A stretch of 64,000 nucleotides of DNA from Peptococcaceae bacterium. GTDB lineage: Bacteria > Bacillota > Peptococcia > Peptococcales > Peptococcaceae. Location of the stretch: positions 1-64,000 of the forward strand of contig JAFQEO010000032.1 in NCBI GenBank assembly GCA_017399005.1, given 5' to 3'. The stretch's first letter is position 1. Every line of letters starts with the position of its first letter. The notes under the pieces are model-generated. The model saw only the letters and a list, made by a program, of their open reading frames with translations, did not search any database and was not told where the DNA came from. Positions 1-7,093 of this stretch are shown here, piece by piece. The position numbers and the translations under genes are program-made.

Positions 1-81
1 AAAAAATAATTTAAAAAAATGAAAAATTACGCTTGACTTGTCTCCATAAAGATGATAATATATTCCTTGCTGAAAGCACAT

Positions 82-171
82 GGAGAGATGTCCGAGTGGT
101 CGAAGGAGCACGCCTGGAAAGCGTGTATACGGGCAACTGTATCTGGGGTTCAAATCCCCATCTCTCCGCCA
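82..171 (+). tRNA. tRNA-Ser (anticodon GGA), CCA encoded
   Basis: A complete class II serine tRNA. The acceptor strands GGAGAGA and TCTCTCC pair, the anticodon loop is CTGGAAA (GGA, reading UCC/UCU), a long variable arm follows, the T-arm is GGGGTTCAAATCCCC, and CCA is genomically encoded. It is directly followed by a terminator. Its 3' part is the attachment target for the elements downstream. Confidence 0.97.
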
Positions 172-173
172 GT

Positions 174-203
174 AAAAATGCCGAGAACATCTCGGCATTT
201 TTT
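174..203 (+). terminator. Intrinsic terminator of tRNA-Ser
   Basis: Stem AAATGCCGAG / CTCGGCATTT followed by a T run. Copied at 1857-1886 and, with changes, at 12317-12347. Confidence 0.9.
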
Positions 204-227
204 GTTTATGCAATACCTCAAAACACA

Positions 228-257
228 GGGCAGAACTGCGATTGCGCGGTTCTGCCC
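228..257 (+). repeat. Second hairpin of the attachment repeat
   Basis: GGGCAGAACYGCG-type stem closed by CGCGGTTCTGCCC and followed by ATTTTCTTT. The same hairpin is at 1911-1940 and 12373-12402. It may be a backup terminator or part of the attachment-site architecture. Confidence 0.7.
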
Positions 258-328
258 ATTTTCTTTGCTCCGCAGCTTGCACCACTACCGCATTTTATGA
301 AGTGCCAGGCTTTTATATTTCCACATAC

Positions 329-363
329 AAAAAACCAGTAGAAGCACTCTGCCTCTACTGGTT
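329..363 (-). terminator. Terminator of the HipA-like gene
   Basis: On the minus strand AACCAGTAGA pairs with TCTACTGGTT and is followed by TTTTTTG, immediately after the stop codon of the kinase gene. Confidence 0.8.
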
Positions 364-365
364 CA

Positions 366-1517
366 TTATTTATCTTCATCAAGTAATTCCCTCACTCGAT
401 ACTGAATAAAGTCTTCTAACTGTTTTCTACGTTTTGCTGAAAACTTTACGTTTGCCTTATTTGGTTTATGAGCTTCAAATTTGAAGTTAATCAGCTTTCT
501 CAACTGTTCCCGCTGCTTTGGCCCCATTACAATTTTAGCAACATCGGTATGATTTGCCCCTGTTGCAGTGCTTCGGGTTTCCGCATAAGCGATTAAATTC
601 TCAAAATCGTCTTCCATTGCAAAATTGAATAAAGAGTATCCATTATCAAAAACAGGGGCCGGGGCAATGAATTTCCCTGTACGATTATCCCGTAACAGAC
701 CAAAATTTCCAAAGTGTCTGTCGGTGTTGTAAATCACAGCATCGAACACCAGCATACTGCACAGTTCATCATAATAATCATCGCCAAGCGCTTTATAATA
801 ATCTAAAACAGCCTGCAATCCTCCGGTTGGCACTAGTCGTCCAATTGGAACATAGGAGGTATGAATATCTGTAAATAACGCGCAATAAGAAGACAGCATC
901 CCTTTCCACATACCTAAATAATATGGAACGGCCTTTAAGCCCATTGCTTTTGCAATCTGATACGCATAAAATTCGCTATATGGTTCCATTCCAGCATTTG
1001 CTGCACCTGTAGAGCCACCTTTGAATAGGTATCGCTTTCCATCACTGAGAATTCGCCAGCCTTTTGGCAAGTTGCCATTGGTAGTGAGTTCCGGTGAAGA
1101 TGTAAAATGGGTAGAGGTGTGTACCGCACCTGTATAAGCAATCAAAGACAGCACTTTGTCAAATTTGTTTTCATACAGATTATACTCTGCAAACGTGCCT
1201 TTGAAATCTGCAGGAACTACCCAGTAGCTGTCATTCAGAGATAACCCTTTACAAACATCAATAATGCCTTTCAGATCATTGCTGCTTAACCCAAGAGATT
1301 TCAAAATTTCATGAACAAACGCTCTGCTTTTAGGAATCACTCGCTTTTGCAGCCATTGCCGCACACCTTCATTCGATATTTCCAAATCTTTCGGCAAAAA
1401 TATTTTATTTTCTTCTACAACAGAGTCTATTTCCACTTCTAAACCATTCAGTTTATCTACATGCATGAAGAAGTATAATAAATCATCGTCGTACTGTTTC
1501 AGAACATATTTTTCCAT
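366..1517 (-). CDS. HipA-like serine/threonine kinase domain protein
   Basis: Protein of 383 aa with a HipA/PI3K-like catalytic core in its C-terminal two thirds. A nucleotide-binding segment with K-G-G-S-T lies near residues 167-171, the catalytic loop reads NTDRHFGNFG near 265, and a DFG-like metal-binding FDNG follows near 290. The N-terminal 110 residues do not resemble the usual HipA N1 subdomain; residues 45-90 look like a small helical DNA-binding or recognition domain. HipA kinases phosphorylate translation factors such as glutamyl-tRNA synthetase and act as toxins. No HipB-type partner is adjacent. It is the only gene between attachment repeats 1 and 2, so it is probably cargo of an eroded element. 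AAGGAGG lies 8 nt before the ATG. Confidence 0.75.
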   Translation of the reverse strand: MEKYVLKQYDDDLLYFFMHVDKLNGLEVEIDSVVEENKIFLPKDLEISNEGVRQWLQKRVIPKSRAFVHEILKSLGLSSNDLKGIIDVCKGLSLNDSYWVVPADFKGTFAEYNLYENKFDKVLSLIAYTGAVHTSTHFTSSPELTTNGNLPKGWRILSDGKRYLFKGGSTGAANAGMEPYSEFYAYQIAKAMGLKAVPYYLGMWKGMLSSYCALFTDIHTSYVPIGRLVPTGGLQAVLDYYKALGDDYYDELCSMLVFDAVIYNTDRHFGNFGLLRDNRTGKFIAPAPVFDNGYSLFNFAMEDDFENLIAYAETRSTATGANHTDVAKIVMGPKQREQLRKLINFKFEAHKPNKANVKFSAKRRKQLEDFIQYRVRELLDEDK

Positions 1518-1543
1518 CCAGGTTACCTCCTTTCTTCAAGCAT

Positions 1544-1587
1544 ATTATAAACCAAACTACATATGAAAAGCAAACTATAAATAGTTT
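1544..1587 (-). promoter_or_regulatory. Promoter and palindrome upstream of the HipA-like gene
   Basis: On the minus strand TATAAT lies at 1549-1544. Upstream is the palindrome AAACTAT-AA-ATAGTTT (1572-1587). The heptamer CAAACTA occurs twice, at 1553-1559 and 1571-1577, one copy being half of the palindrome. The -35 region falls between the repeats, which suits a repressor operator. The rest of 1588-1780 is AT-rich with no gene seen. Confidence 0.5.
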
Positions 1588-1781
1588 TCCCATAGCATTA
1601 CTTAAAATACACTTATTATATTTAATTAATTGCACAACTGCCAACATAGGTATACATTCCTTGTATTTTTATTCGCTAATCAATATCACTACCTTTCAAA
1701 AAGACAATTCTTTCAATGTGACAACAAATTGACAACAGATTTAAAAAACTGTAACAAATCCAATAAACTATAGAAAAAATA

Positions 1782-1818
1782 TGTCCGTATACACGCCTGG
1801 AAAGCGTGTATACGGACA
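1782..1818. promoter_or_regulatory. Perfect 15-bp inverted repeat centred on the tRNA anticodon loop (candidate attachment core)
   Basis: TGTCCGTATACACGC and GCGTGTATACGGACA flank the 7-nt loop CTGGAAA. In the real tRNA gene only the inner 6-7 bp pair as the anticodon stem, so symmetry was extended here outside tRNA constraints. Inverted core sites around an anticodon loop are typical of tRNA-targeting tyrosine integrases. Confidence 0.6.
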
Positions 1819-1854
1819 ACTGTATCAAGGGTTCAAATCCCTTTCTCTCCGCCA
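1792..1854 (+). pseudogene. tRNA-Ser 3' fragment (attachment copy 2)
   Basis: Matches the tRNA-Ser gene from the anticodon stem to CCA but lacks the 5' acceptor strand and D-arm. The T-stem differs from the gene yet still pairs (GGGTTCAAATCCC), so it derives from an element that carried its own functional tRNA 3' end. Confidence 0.85.
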
Positions 1855-2066
1855 GTAAAAATGCCGAGAACATCTCGGCATTTTTTGTTTATGCAATACC
1901 TCAAAACACAGGGCAGAACTGCGATTACGCGGTTCTGCCCATTTTCTTTGCTGTTCTTTTTTTGATTTTTTGTGATTGGTAACGAGTGTCATTCAGTACC
2001 ATCAGGTGACAAGAATTTCCCTGCCCTTTGTCACCTCTCTGGTGTCTCTCGTCACCTGTGACGCAT
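1826..2066 (+). repeat. Direct repeat, copy 2, with GTCACC arm motifs
   Basis: Nearly identical to 12293-12529. Besides the tRNA end and hairpins it holds GGTGAC at 2005, GTCACC at 2030, GGTGTC at 2041 and GTCACC at 2051, in mixed orientation. These are candidate integrase arm-binding sites. The remainder to 2231 shows no convincing gene. Confidence 0.75.
1857..1886 (+). terminator. Copied tRNA-Ser terminator
   Basis: Identical to the terminator at 174-203; part of attachment repeat 2. Confidence 0.75.
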
Positions 2067-2231
2067 CTAGCTGTGAGAAGCGTTAGGTTTGGTTTTAAGA
2101 GACTTGAAAGCCTTTCGACTATCTATTCGTTTGTTTGAACTTTTTTCAGAGTAGTAGGCAGAGTAGGTTAAGGGAGTACAAAGGAAACCAGTTCCCACTA
2201 CGTTGCCTCTACCACAATACCTGTGGCATCT

Positions 2232-2268
2232 CAAAAAATAAGCCCTAATCAAAATGATTAGAGCCTAC
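2232..2268 (-). terminator. Terminator of the zinc-ribbon operon
   Basis: On the minus strand AAGTAGGCTCTAATCA pairs with TGATTAGGGCTT, then TATTTTTTG, 40 nt downstream of the last gene of the operon. Confidence 0.75.
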
Positions 2269-2308
2269 TTTTCTTACCAGTAATACATTGTGTCTATCAA
2301 CGCATTTC

Positions 2309-3439
2309 CTATTTCTGCTTCCATTTTATCAGCAATGTACCATCACCTAAGTTGTTATCATAGTTCACTAGAAGAGCCATCAGGAAAAGACCTTGCATAG
2401 ATTCATCACACACTTCTCCATCTATCTGGATTGCATACAGTTCAAATCCACTTTCATTCTCCTCAACTAAGAATTGTAGTAAAATATCACTGCCCTCAAA
2501 GTAACCAGTTGCATTAACAACCATCTGCCCATCAGCAACTTCGAATGATTCCCATGTTAGTTCATCAATCGAATATTCCAGAATTTCGCCCACAGTTGCT
2601 GTCTGATATACTTCAAAATTGCCATTTTGAACTTCTGCAATTTCTGAACCACCTAAGAAAGAACCACTTATCCCAAGCCCAATGCAAATAGCAATCAAAA
2701 TTGGAACCGCCATGCGAAAAATATTCGATTGATAGAATGGCTCTTTGAATGTGGCAGGATTATATCTTTGAATACCTCTACTATCCATCGCGACATTGAT
2801 TGTATTTATGAATCTTTCGCATTCCTGTGCATTTTCTGCTTCAGTTGCAATTGTGATTGTACGATTATTTCTATCATAAATCACCAGTGCAAAATAGCGT
2901 GTTACCAGACCTACAATTGCCAACGCACCAACTGCAAGGGCTTTTATAGAAAATCCCGATTCAGCAACAAACAAAATTGTCAGTACTGTAAAGAACAATC
3001 CAAGGAAAAAGGATGCCATCGGTACTCGTTTCCGCAATGATATGTTTGCGATATCCTGCAAGCGCACATCGTAGTTTTTTCTGAACAGTTTGCTGTTTTT
3101 GAAAAAATGAATACCCTTGTCAATAGCAACAGTATCACCTTTTATCTCTACATCTGTTACTGATTTGAATTCCCATACATCTTTCGAGAACTGAAATTTA
3201 TTAGGGTCTCTTTCCAGCTCACCACTATTTATTTGTTGTGTTTCCGTTTCCTTGACTATTTCTTTGGTATCATCAATCTTTATTTCTCGTTCTTCTGGCT
3301 CCGTTGCGCCGTTTTTCTCTACGAGTTTGTTGGCTTCTGTTAGCTGGCTAACAGTTTCTACACTTTTTACTTTTTTCCCACAACCTGTGCAAAAAGCCGC
3401 CCCATCCTTTATTTCTTTTCCGCAATTAGTGCAAAACAT
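2309..3439 (-). CDS. Zinc-ribbon membrane protein of unknown function
   Basis: Protein of 376 aa. An N-terminal zinc ribbon has CTNCG (residues 3-7) and CTGCG (17-21). A charged linker to about residue 85 follows, then a beta-rich PH-like segment (about 90-135), two membrane helices (about 142-182), a further cytoplasmic stretch, one more membrane helix near 240-262, and a C-terminal external domain of about 110 residues. That last domain is related to one in the next upstream gene: both have a V-x-x-G-x-F ... A-T-V-G pattern leading into a tryptophan-containing motif. GAGGTGAT precedes the ATG. It is the last gene of a three-gene operon starting at 4631. Zinc-ribbon plus TM proteins are common cargo in gut Bacillota elements, but no role is established. 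Confidence 0.7.
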   Translation of the reverse strand: MFCTNCGKEIKDGAAFCTGCGKKVKSVETVSQLTEANKLVEKNGATEPEEREIKIDDTKEIVKETETQQINSGELERDPNKFQFSKDVWEFKSVTDVEIKGDTVAIDKGIHFFKNSKLFRKNYDVRLQDIANISLRKRVPMASFFLGLFFTVLTILFVAESGFSIKALAVGALAIVGLVTRYFALVIYDRNNRTITIATEAENAQECERFINTINVAMDSRGIQRYNPATFKEPFYQSNIFRMAVPILIAICIGLGISGSFLGGSEIAEVQNGNFEVYQTATVGEILEYSIDELTWESFEVADGQMVVNATGYFEGSDILLQFLVEENESGFELYAIQIDGEVCDESMQGLFLMALLVNYDNNLGDGTLLIKWKQK

Positions 3440-3452
3440 TTTATCACCTCGT

Positions 3453-4400
3453 TTATTCTGTCAACGTCACCAGTGCCATGTAGGATGGACCCACTTTTTC
3501 TGTGAATTCAAAGCAGATGTTATATCCATCATAATAAACATATGCACACCATGCTTCCTTCATATCATTCCATTCCAGAACACCTGTAATGCCTCGTTTT
3601 GCACTGCTCATCAGCTCATCATATGTCATACCTACTTTGACTTCCTCATTAATTAAGGTATCAGCATCTCTTACAATCACACCTTCAACGGCACTGTCGT
3701 AAGTCAGATATTCATAATATTCACTATCATACATAGACTCCATACAGAAAACATAAGGACAATTATCTTCTGTGAATTCAATGAGTAAGGAACCATATAA
3801 ATACCCCATAGTTTCATAGTCATTTGCAAAGAATTCATATAACTCTTCTAAACTCATAGACAAGAAACTCGCAGCGAAATCACTATGGAACTCAACATCA
3901 GGATTAGTTTTTGCATAGTCAACATACCAGTTTTCTATTTCTACACGTTGTTCCCACACAGAACATGGAGTTCCGTTTTTTACAACCATTAATATTTCAA
4001 ATTCTTCATTATCGGCATCTACCATAAAGTGAATCTCATAAGTGTTCTCATTTGAATCACCTGTTGCTACTACAACCTGATAATCATCGGTTACCTCAGA
4101 TGTCCATTCAGCATTCGGCATCAAATTTTCGATTACTGCACCAACCGTGGCATTTGGATAGTCTACAAAATATCCTTCCCGTACTTCTTTCACATATTTG
4201 TCACCGGAACCAAACAACATAACTGCTAAACCAACGCACACTACCAGTACAATTGGAATCACCAGTTTCAACTTACTTTGTTTCTGAGGGCTTGTTTTTT
4301 CTTCTTTCTGCACAACCTGCTCCTCTTGCAAATTTGCTCCACATTTGTCACAGAATTTATTATCATTTTCATTTTCTTTTCCGCATTTTGGACAATACAT
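3453..4400 (-). CDS. Zinc-ribbon single-pass membrane protein of unknown function
   Basis: Protein of 315 aa. The zinc ribbon is CPKCG ... CDKCG (residues 3-22), followed by a lysine- and glutamine-rich linker, one membrane helix (about 46-65, ending FGSGDKY), and two external domains. The first (about 70-150) is homologous in layout to the C-terminal domain of the downstream gene (EGYFVDYPNATVGAV). The second (about 230-315) contains a T-Y-D-E-L motif and a tryptophan-rich strand pattern. GGGTGAAG lies before the ATG, and the gap to the downstream gene is 13 bp, indicating co-transcription. Topology suggests a cytoplasmic metal-binding sensor tethered to external domains; this is inference. 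Confidence 0.7.
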   Translation of the reverse strand: MYCPKCGKENENDNKFCDKCGANLQEEQVVQKEEKTSPQKQSKLKLVIPIVLVVCVGLAVMLFGSGDKYVKEVREGYFVDYPNATVGAVIENLMPNAEWTSEVTDDYQVVVATGDSNENTYEIHFMVDADNEEFEILMVVKNGTPCSVWEQRVEIENWYVDYAKTNPDVEFHSDFAASFLSMSLEELYEFFANDYETMGYLYGSLLIEFTEDNCPYVFCMESMYDSEYYEYLTYDSAVEGVIVRDADTLINEEVKVGMTYDELMSSAKRGITGVLEWNDMKEAWCAYVYYDGYNICFEFTEKVGPSYMALVTLTE

Positions 4401-4451
4401 TTGTACTTCACCCTTTCTATTTTATCATTTTCTACATATCAGCTTTGTTAA

Positions 4452-4631
4452 TTAATAGCCTCCACCTAGTAAGCCAAAAATAACTAAAAATACTAACAGA
4501 TATGCAATCAGCTTTATCTTCACCGAGTAGAACAATGTCCCACCTAAGATTGTAGCAATCATTTTAAAAGCAAAATTAACAAGAACAATTGCTAAGACTG
4601 CTGAAATAATCAGCACTATAGTTGCTAACAT
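4452..4631 (-). CDS. Small membrane protein, 59 aa
   Basis: Begins ATG at 4631 behind GGGAGGGGTG and ends TAA at 4452. Two predicted membrane helices (residues 3-22 and 42-58) are separated by a short loop with G-G-T-L-F-Y, and the protein ends LLGGGY. It lies 51 bp upstream of the zinc-ribbon protein on the same strand, so it is the first gene of that operon. No family recognised; it may be a partner subunit of the zinc-ribbon membrane proteins. Confidence 0.65.
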   Translation of the reverse strand: MLATIVLIISAVLAIVLVNFAFKMIATILGGTLFYSVKIKLIAYLLVFLVIFGLLGGGY

Positions 4632-4695
4632 ATATTCACCCCTCCCTTTTGCACTTTTAGTACTATAGTATTTTTATTATATCTCAATATTTTTA

Positions 4696-4725
4696 TATCT
4701 ACAAGTACGATTATACTTGTAGATA
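4696..4725. promoter_or_regulatory. 12-bp inverted repeat operator between divergent genes
   Basis: TATCTACAAGTA and TACTTGTAGATA are separated by 6 nt, between the minus-strand zinc-ribbon operon and the plus-strand XRE gene. Position and perfect dyad fit autoregulation by the adjacent XRE protein. Confidence 0.7.
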
Positions 4726-4774
4726 CTTTTATTTGCCCACAATTCCCACATAATAATTTATGAGGTGATGTGTG

Positions 4775-5113
4775 ATGGCTATTGATTACAGTTTAATCGG
4801 TAAACGAGTTGCTACTGCTAGAAAAGAACGTGGACTGACACAGGATAAGCTTGCTGAAAAGGCTGATATTAGCAACAACTACTTATCCCATATTGAAACC
4901 AGTCGTTCCATTCCCAGTCTGGAGACGTTGATGAACATCTGCGATGCTTTAGATGTGACTCCCGATTGCTTATTGCTTGGCACATCAAATCGCCAGAAAG
5001 ATTATCTCATCTCTGATATAGAGGACAGACTCAATCAGTGTACCGATTATGAGAAGCGTGTTATTTTCAATCTGATAGACATTATGGTTAAAGAACGTAC
5101 AAAAAAAGTGTGA
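4775..5113 (+). CDS. XRE-family HTH repressor (element regulator)
   Basis: About 112 aa. The N-terminal 65 residues form a Cro/C1-type HTH: GKRVATARKERGLTQDKLA, then SNNYLSHIE as recognition helix and SIPSLETLMNICDALDV. The short C-terminal tail resembles RDRQLNQCTD/EKRVIFNLID-type dimerisation tails of Firmicutes Xre proteins. GAGGTG lies upstream; ATG at 4775 is preferred over the overlapping GTG at 4772. It is divergent from the zinc-ribbon operon with a perfect inverted repeat between them, and so likely represses both directions. Probably the maintenance repressor of the element. Confidence 0.85.
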   Translation: MAIDYSLIGKRVATARKERGLTQDKLAEKADISNNYLSHIETSRSIPSLETLMNICDALDVTPDCLLLGTSNRQKDYLISDIEDRLNQCTDYEKRVIFNLIDIMVKERTKKV

Positions 5114-5141
5114 CTACAATGAATCTGTAATCACACTTTTT
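5099..5141. terminator. Bidirectional terminator between the XRE gene and the micro-ORF operon
   Basis: AAAAAGTGTGA and TCACACTTTTT pair around a 17-nt loop. It serves the XRE gene on plus and the micro-ORFs on minus. Confidence 0.8.
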
Positions 5142-5150
5142 CTTGCCTAT

Positions 5151-5270
5151 CTATTTTTTCTTTTTAATTGCATTGGCTGCGGCTGTACCTGCTGTCACAC
5201 CTGCAATGAACAGCTTTGTAGCCTCTGCAGAACTGATGGTTGTTGTAAACACTACTGGAACTGCTAACAT
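5151..5270 (-). CDS. Micro-ORF, 39-aa alanine/threonine-rich hydrophobic peptide
   Basis: ATG at 5270 lies behind AAAGGAGGGAGAGCC and the stop is TAG at 5151. The peptide begins MLAVPVVFTT, has a small-residue hydrophobic middle (FIAGVTAGTAAANA) and ends in four lysines. A strong ribosome site, operon position and terminator argue that it is translated. It could be a membrane-active or accessory peptide; no family recognised. Confidence 0.6.
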   Translation of the reverse strand: MLAVPVVFTTTISSAEATKLFIAGVTAGTAAANAIKKKK

Positions 5271-5304
5271 GGCTCTCCCTCCTTTCTCCTTATTTGAAAT
5301 CATT

Positions 5305-5397
5305 CTACTCACTCATTACAGTGATGACCGCCACTGCGAAAGCGAATCCACCTACAAAGTATGGCATAGCTTTTCCTCCTTTCTTCTTATCGCTCAT
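5305..5397 (-). CDS. Micro-ORF, 20- or 30-aa hydrophobic peptide
   Basis: The long form starts at 5397 with ATG overlapping the stop of the upstream gene (ATGAGCGATAA). The short form starts at 5367 behind AAAGGAGGAAAAGCT, a near-ideal site, giving MPYFVGGFAFAVAVITVMSE. The core is one hydrophobic segment with GG near its start. It sits between the DUF1643 operon and the 39-aa ORF, all on the minus strand. Function unknown; it could be a small membrane peptide. Confidence 0.5.
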   Translation of the reverse strand: MSDKKKGGKAMPYFVGGFAFAVAVITVMSE

Positions 5398-6109
5398 ATG
5401 GAAACAATGTTGTGATGGCGATTCCATCATCAATCACATAGATTTTCTTCCCATTCCACTTTTCAATGTTATCGAAAACACCTGCAAGACTGGATATCGT
5501 CCAGAAGGTAGTCTGTTCGCACTCCGGCTCTTCCTGCATATGAACCAGTTTTACTACTCCATTGGCAATCTCCACTGACAGCTCAAAGACCTGCAGGTAG
5601 TCCAGGTTGACCCGATTTCGCATTTTTTCTATGCTCCTTTCAAGGAACACATGAATTTCCACCGGAATGTATTCTGCCACATCTCTGGACAGATAGCGTG
5701 GTGTATTCTTATCAAACATTCCTCTCAATCGTGGCCGAATGATTGTGATTCCGTATTCCGTTCCAATCAGATATACTTCGCTCATCCAATCCATGATGCC
5801 GTCTTCTGTTTGTACGGTTGCTAGTGTTCTGGACAGTTCCAGACAGGATGGATTTTGATTGTACTGCTCCAGTAGAGAAAGCAGTTCCGGATTGTCATCC
5901 TGCGTCAGCTCTGTGAAAAGAACTACATAGCCCCCTTCTTCTTCCCAGTTACGTTCTGCCCCATAGTGTTTATCTAGCAGAGTGAGACCAATATGAAGTG
6001 CCTGCATGACAGACAGGATGTTCTTCTGGTTCTCTACAAGAGGTTGGAGTTTTGTTTCCAATTCACTCTGCAAAGCTTCTAACTCTGCTGTTGTCCCTAT
6101 CTTATACAT
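5387..6109 (-). CDS. Hypothetical protein of the element, 240 aa
   Basis: ATG at 6109 is chosen because AGGAGG lies 9 nt upstream and its start overlaps the end of the DUF1643 gene as ATGTATAA; a longer frame to 6154 has no such site. The N-terminal 70 residues are helical and coiled-coil-like (ELEALQSELETKLQPLVENQ). The rest is mixed alpha/beta without a recognisable catalytic motif, ending TTLFPYER. Translational coupling with the DUF1643 protein suggests they act together. Not recognised by family. Confidence 0.65.
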   Translation of the reverse strand: MYKIGTTAELEALQSELETKLQPLVENQKNILSVMQALHIGLTLLDKHYGAERNWEEEGGYVVLFTELTQDDNPELLSLLEQYNQNPSCLELSRTLATVQTEDGIMDWMSEVYLIGTEYGITIIRPRLRGMFDKNTPRYLSRDVAEYIPVEIHVFLERSIEKMRNRVNLDYLQVFELSVEIANGVVKLVHMQEEPECEQTTFWTISSLAGVFDNIEKWNGKKIYVIDDGIAITTLFPYER

Positions 6110-6845
6110 CTGTACCAACCTCCTGCTTCGCATTATTCTGAACCTCTCCTGCAACTCTTTCTTTTACCGGAAAGGTTGTGATTCTGGTAGGTTCGGCAGG
6201 AATGTTTTCTGATTCTGTTTTCTTTGGTCTGCCTTTTCCCCGTTTAGGTGGTTCTGTCCGCATCAGTGCCTCTGGTATCTGGAACTTTTCCAGTTTCCAC
6301 ACAGAATTTTTATGGCGGATACCCATGAACAGAGCATGAACAGCTGATTCATTTTTCATGTAGATATCATCGGCAGTCAACTGCCACAGGATTCCGTTTG
6401 GTACAATTTCTTTGTACATCTGAATGATTCTCCGCTTCATTTCTGTTGCGATTGTGTTCTTCTCCATGCTGCTGCCCCATGCCACAATGACCTTGCAATC
6501 CGCAAAGTCCTTCTCCTGCATCAGCTTTCTGATTTGCTCCAGATTATCCTCATCTACCGCCAGTGCCTTAGTGGACGGTCTTGCTTTACACACCTTAGAA
6601 AAGAGATTTACGAATGTGACCTCTCTTAGTTGCAAGTCATCCAGATGGTTCAGAAAATGAAGCATAGTCGTGTCAGTTGTATTAATGTCTTCCTCTGTCA
6701 GTGTCGGGTACAGCTGAATCACCATAGCCTTGTTTCCTGTCCTCTCTGGGAACTGCTTACGCACCATGTAGGTGTGTTTCCCGTCCTCTGAGCAAAGCAT
6801 ACTGCTCCTTACCGTTCCTGTGATTGTTTTTAGCGATTGTGCCAT
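6102..6845 (-). CDS. DUF1643 family protein
   Basis: Protein of 247 aa. The conserved DUF1643 pattern is readable: YMVRKQF near the start, IQLYPTLTEED (the family's LNPSTA-like strand), then TFVNLFSKVCKARPS (NLF with P) and VIVAWGSS (the AWG motif). The last 60 residues are a basic, low-complexity tail with GKGRPKK. DUF1643 proteins are common in phages and mobile elements, and their biochemical role is not settled. ATAGGAGG precedes the ATG. First gene of an operon with the 240-aa protein and the micro-ORFs. Confidence 0.75.
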   Translation of the reverse strand: MAQSLKTITGTVRSSMLCSEDGKHTYMVRKQFPERTGNKAMVIQLYPTLTEEDINTTDTTMLHFLNHLDDLQLREVTFVNLFSKVCKARPSTKALAVDEDNLEQIRKLMQEKDFADCKVIVAWGSSMEKNTIATEMKRRIIQMYKEIVPNGILWQLTADDIYMKNESAVHALFMGIRHKNSVWKLEKFQIPEALMRTEPPKRGKGRPKKTESENIPAEPTRITTFPVKERVAGEVQNNAKQEVGTDV

Positions 6846-6873
6846 TTTATTTGCCTCCTATATCGTTTTAGAC

Positions 6874-6910
6874 AGCAAAAAGCCCTAAGCAGAACTCCGC
6901 TTAGGGCTGA
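6874..6910 (-). terminator. Terminator downstream of the 7094-7804 gene
   Basis: On the minus strand AGCCCTAAGC pairs with GCTTAGGGCT and TTTTTG follows. Confidence 0.8.
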
Positions 6911-7093
6911 TTATTGCTATCAGATTTATAATATAGGTTTGTATTATGTTTTATTGCGATTGATGAGTAGGATAGGTAGGCAGGTTGAATGAAAATATTT
7001 TCTTTTTATATTTTATTTTTATCATCATTTTTTGAAAAAGTAGGCTACCTGAACTACCTGTTTACAATATAGAATAAATTTTATCTATGATGA

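Larger units (their letters stand above)
105..271 (+). repeat. Attachment-site repeat, copy 1 (in tRNA-Ser and its downstream flank)
   Basis: From the anticodon stem through the terminator and a second hairpin, this segment recurs at 1792-1957 and, from the T-loop on, at 12293-12415. The flank stays nearly identical until the three copies diverge. This is the pattern left by tyrosine-recombinase integration into a tRNA 3' end. Confidence 0.85.

Noticed and set aside
2067-2252. 61-codon minus-strand frame between the attachment repeat and the zinc-ribbon operon
   Set aside because: Starts inside a terminator, has no ribosome site, and its composition looks non-coding.
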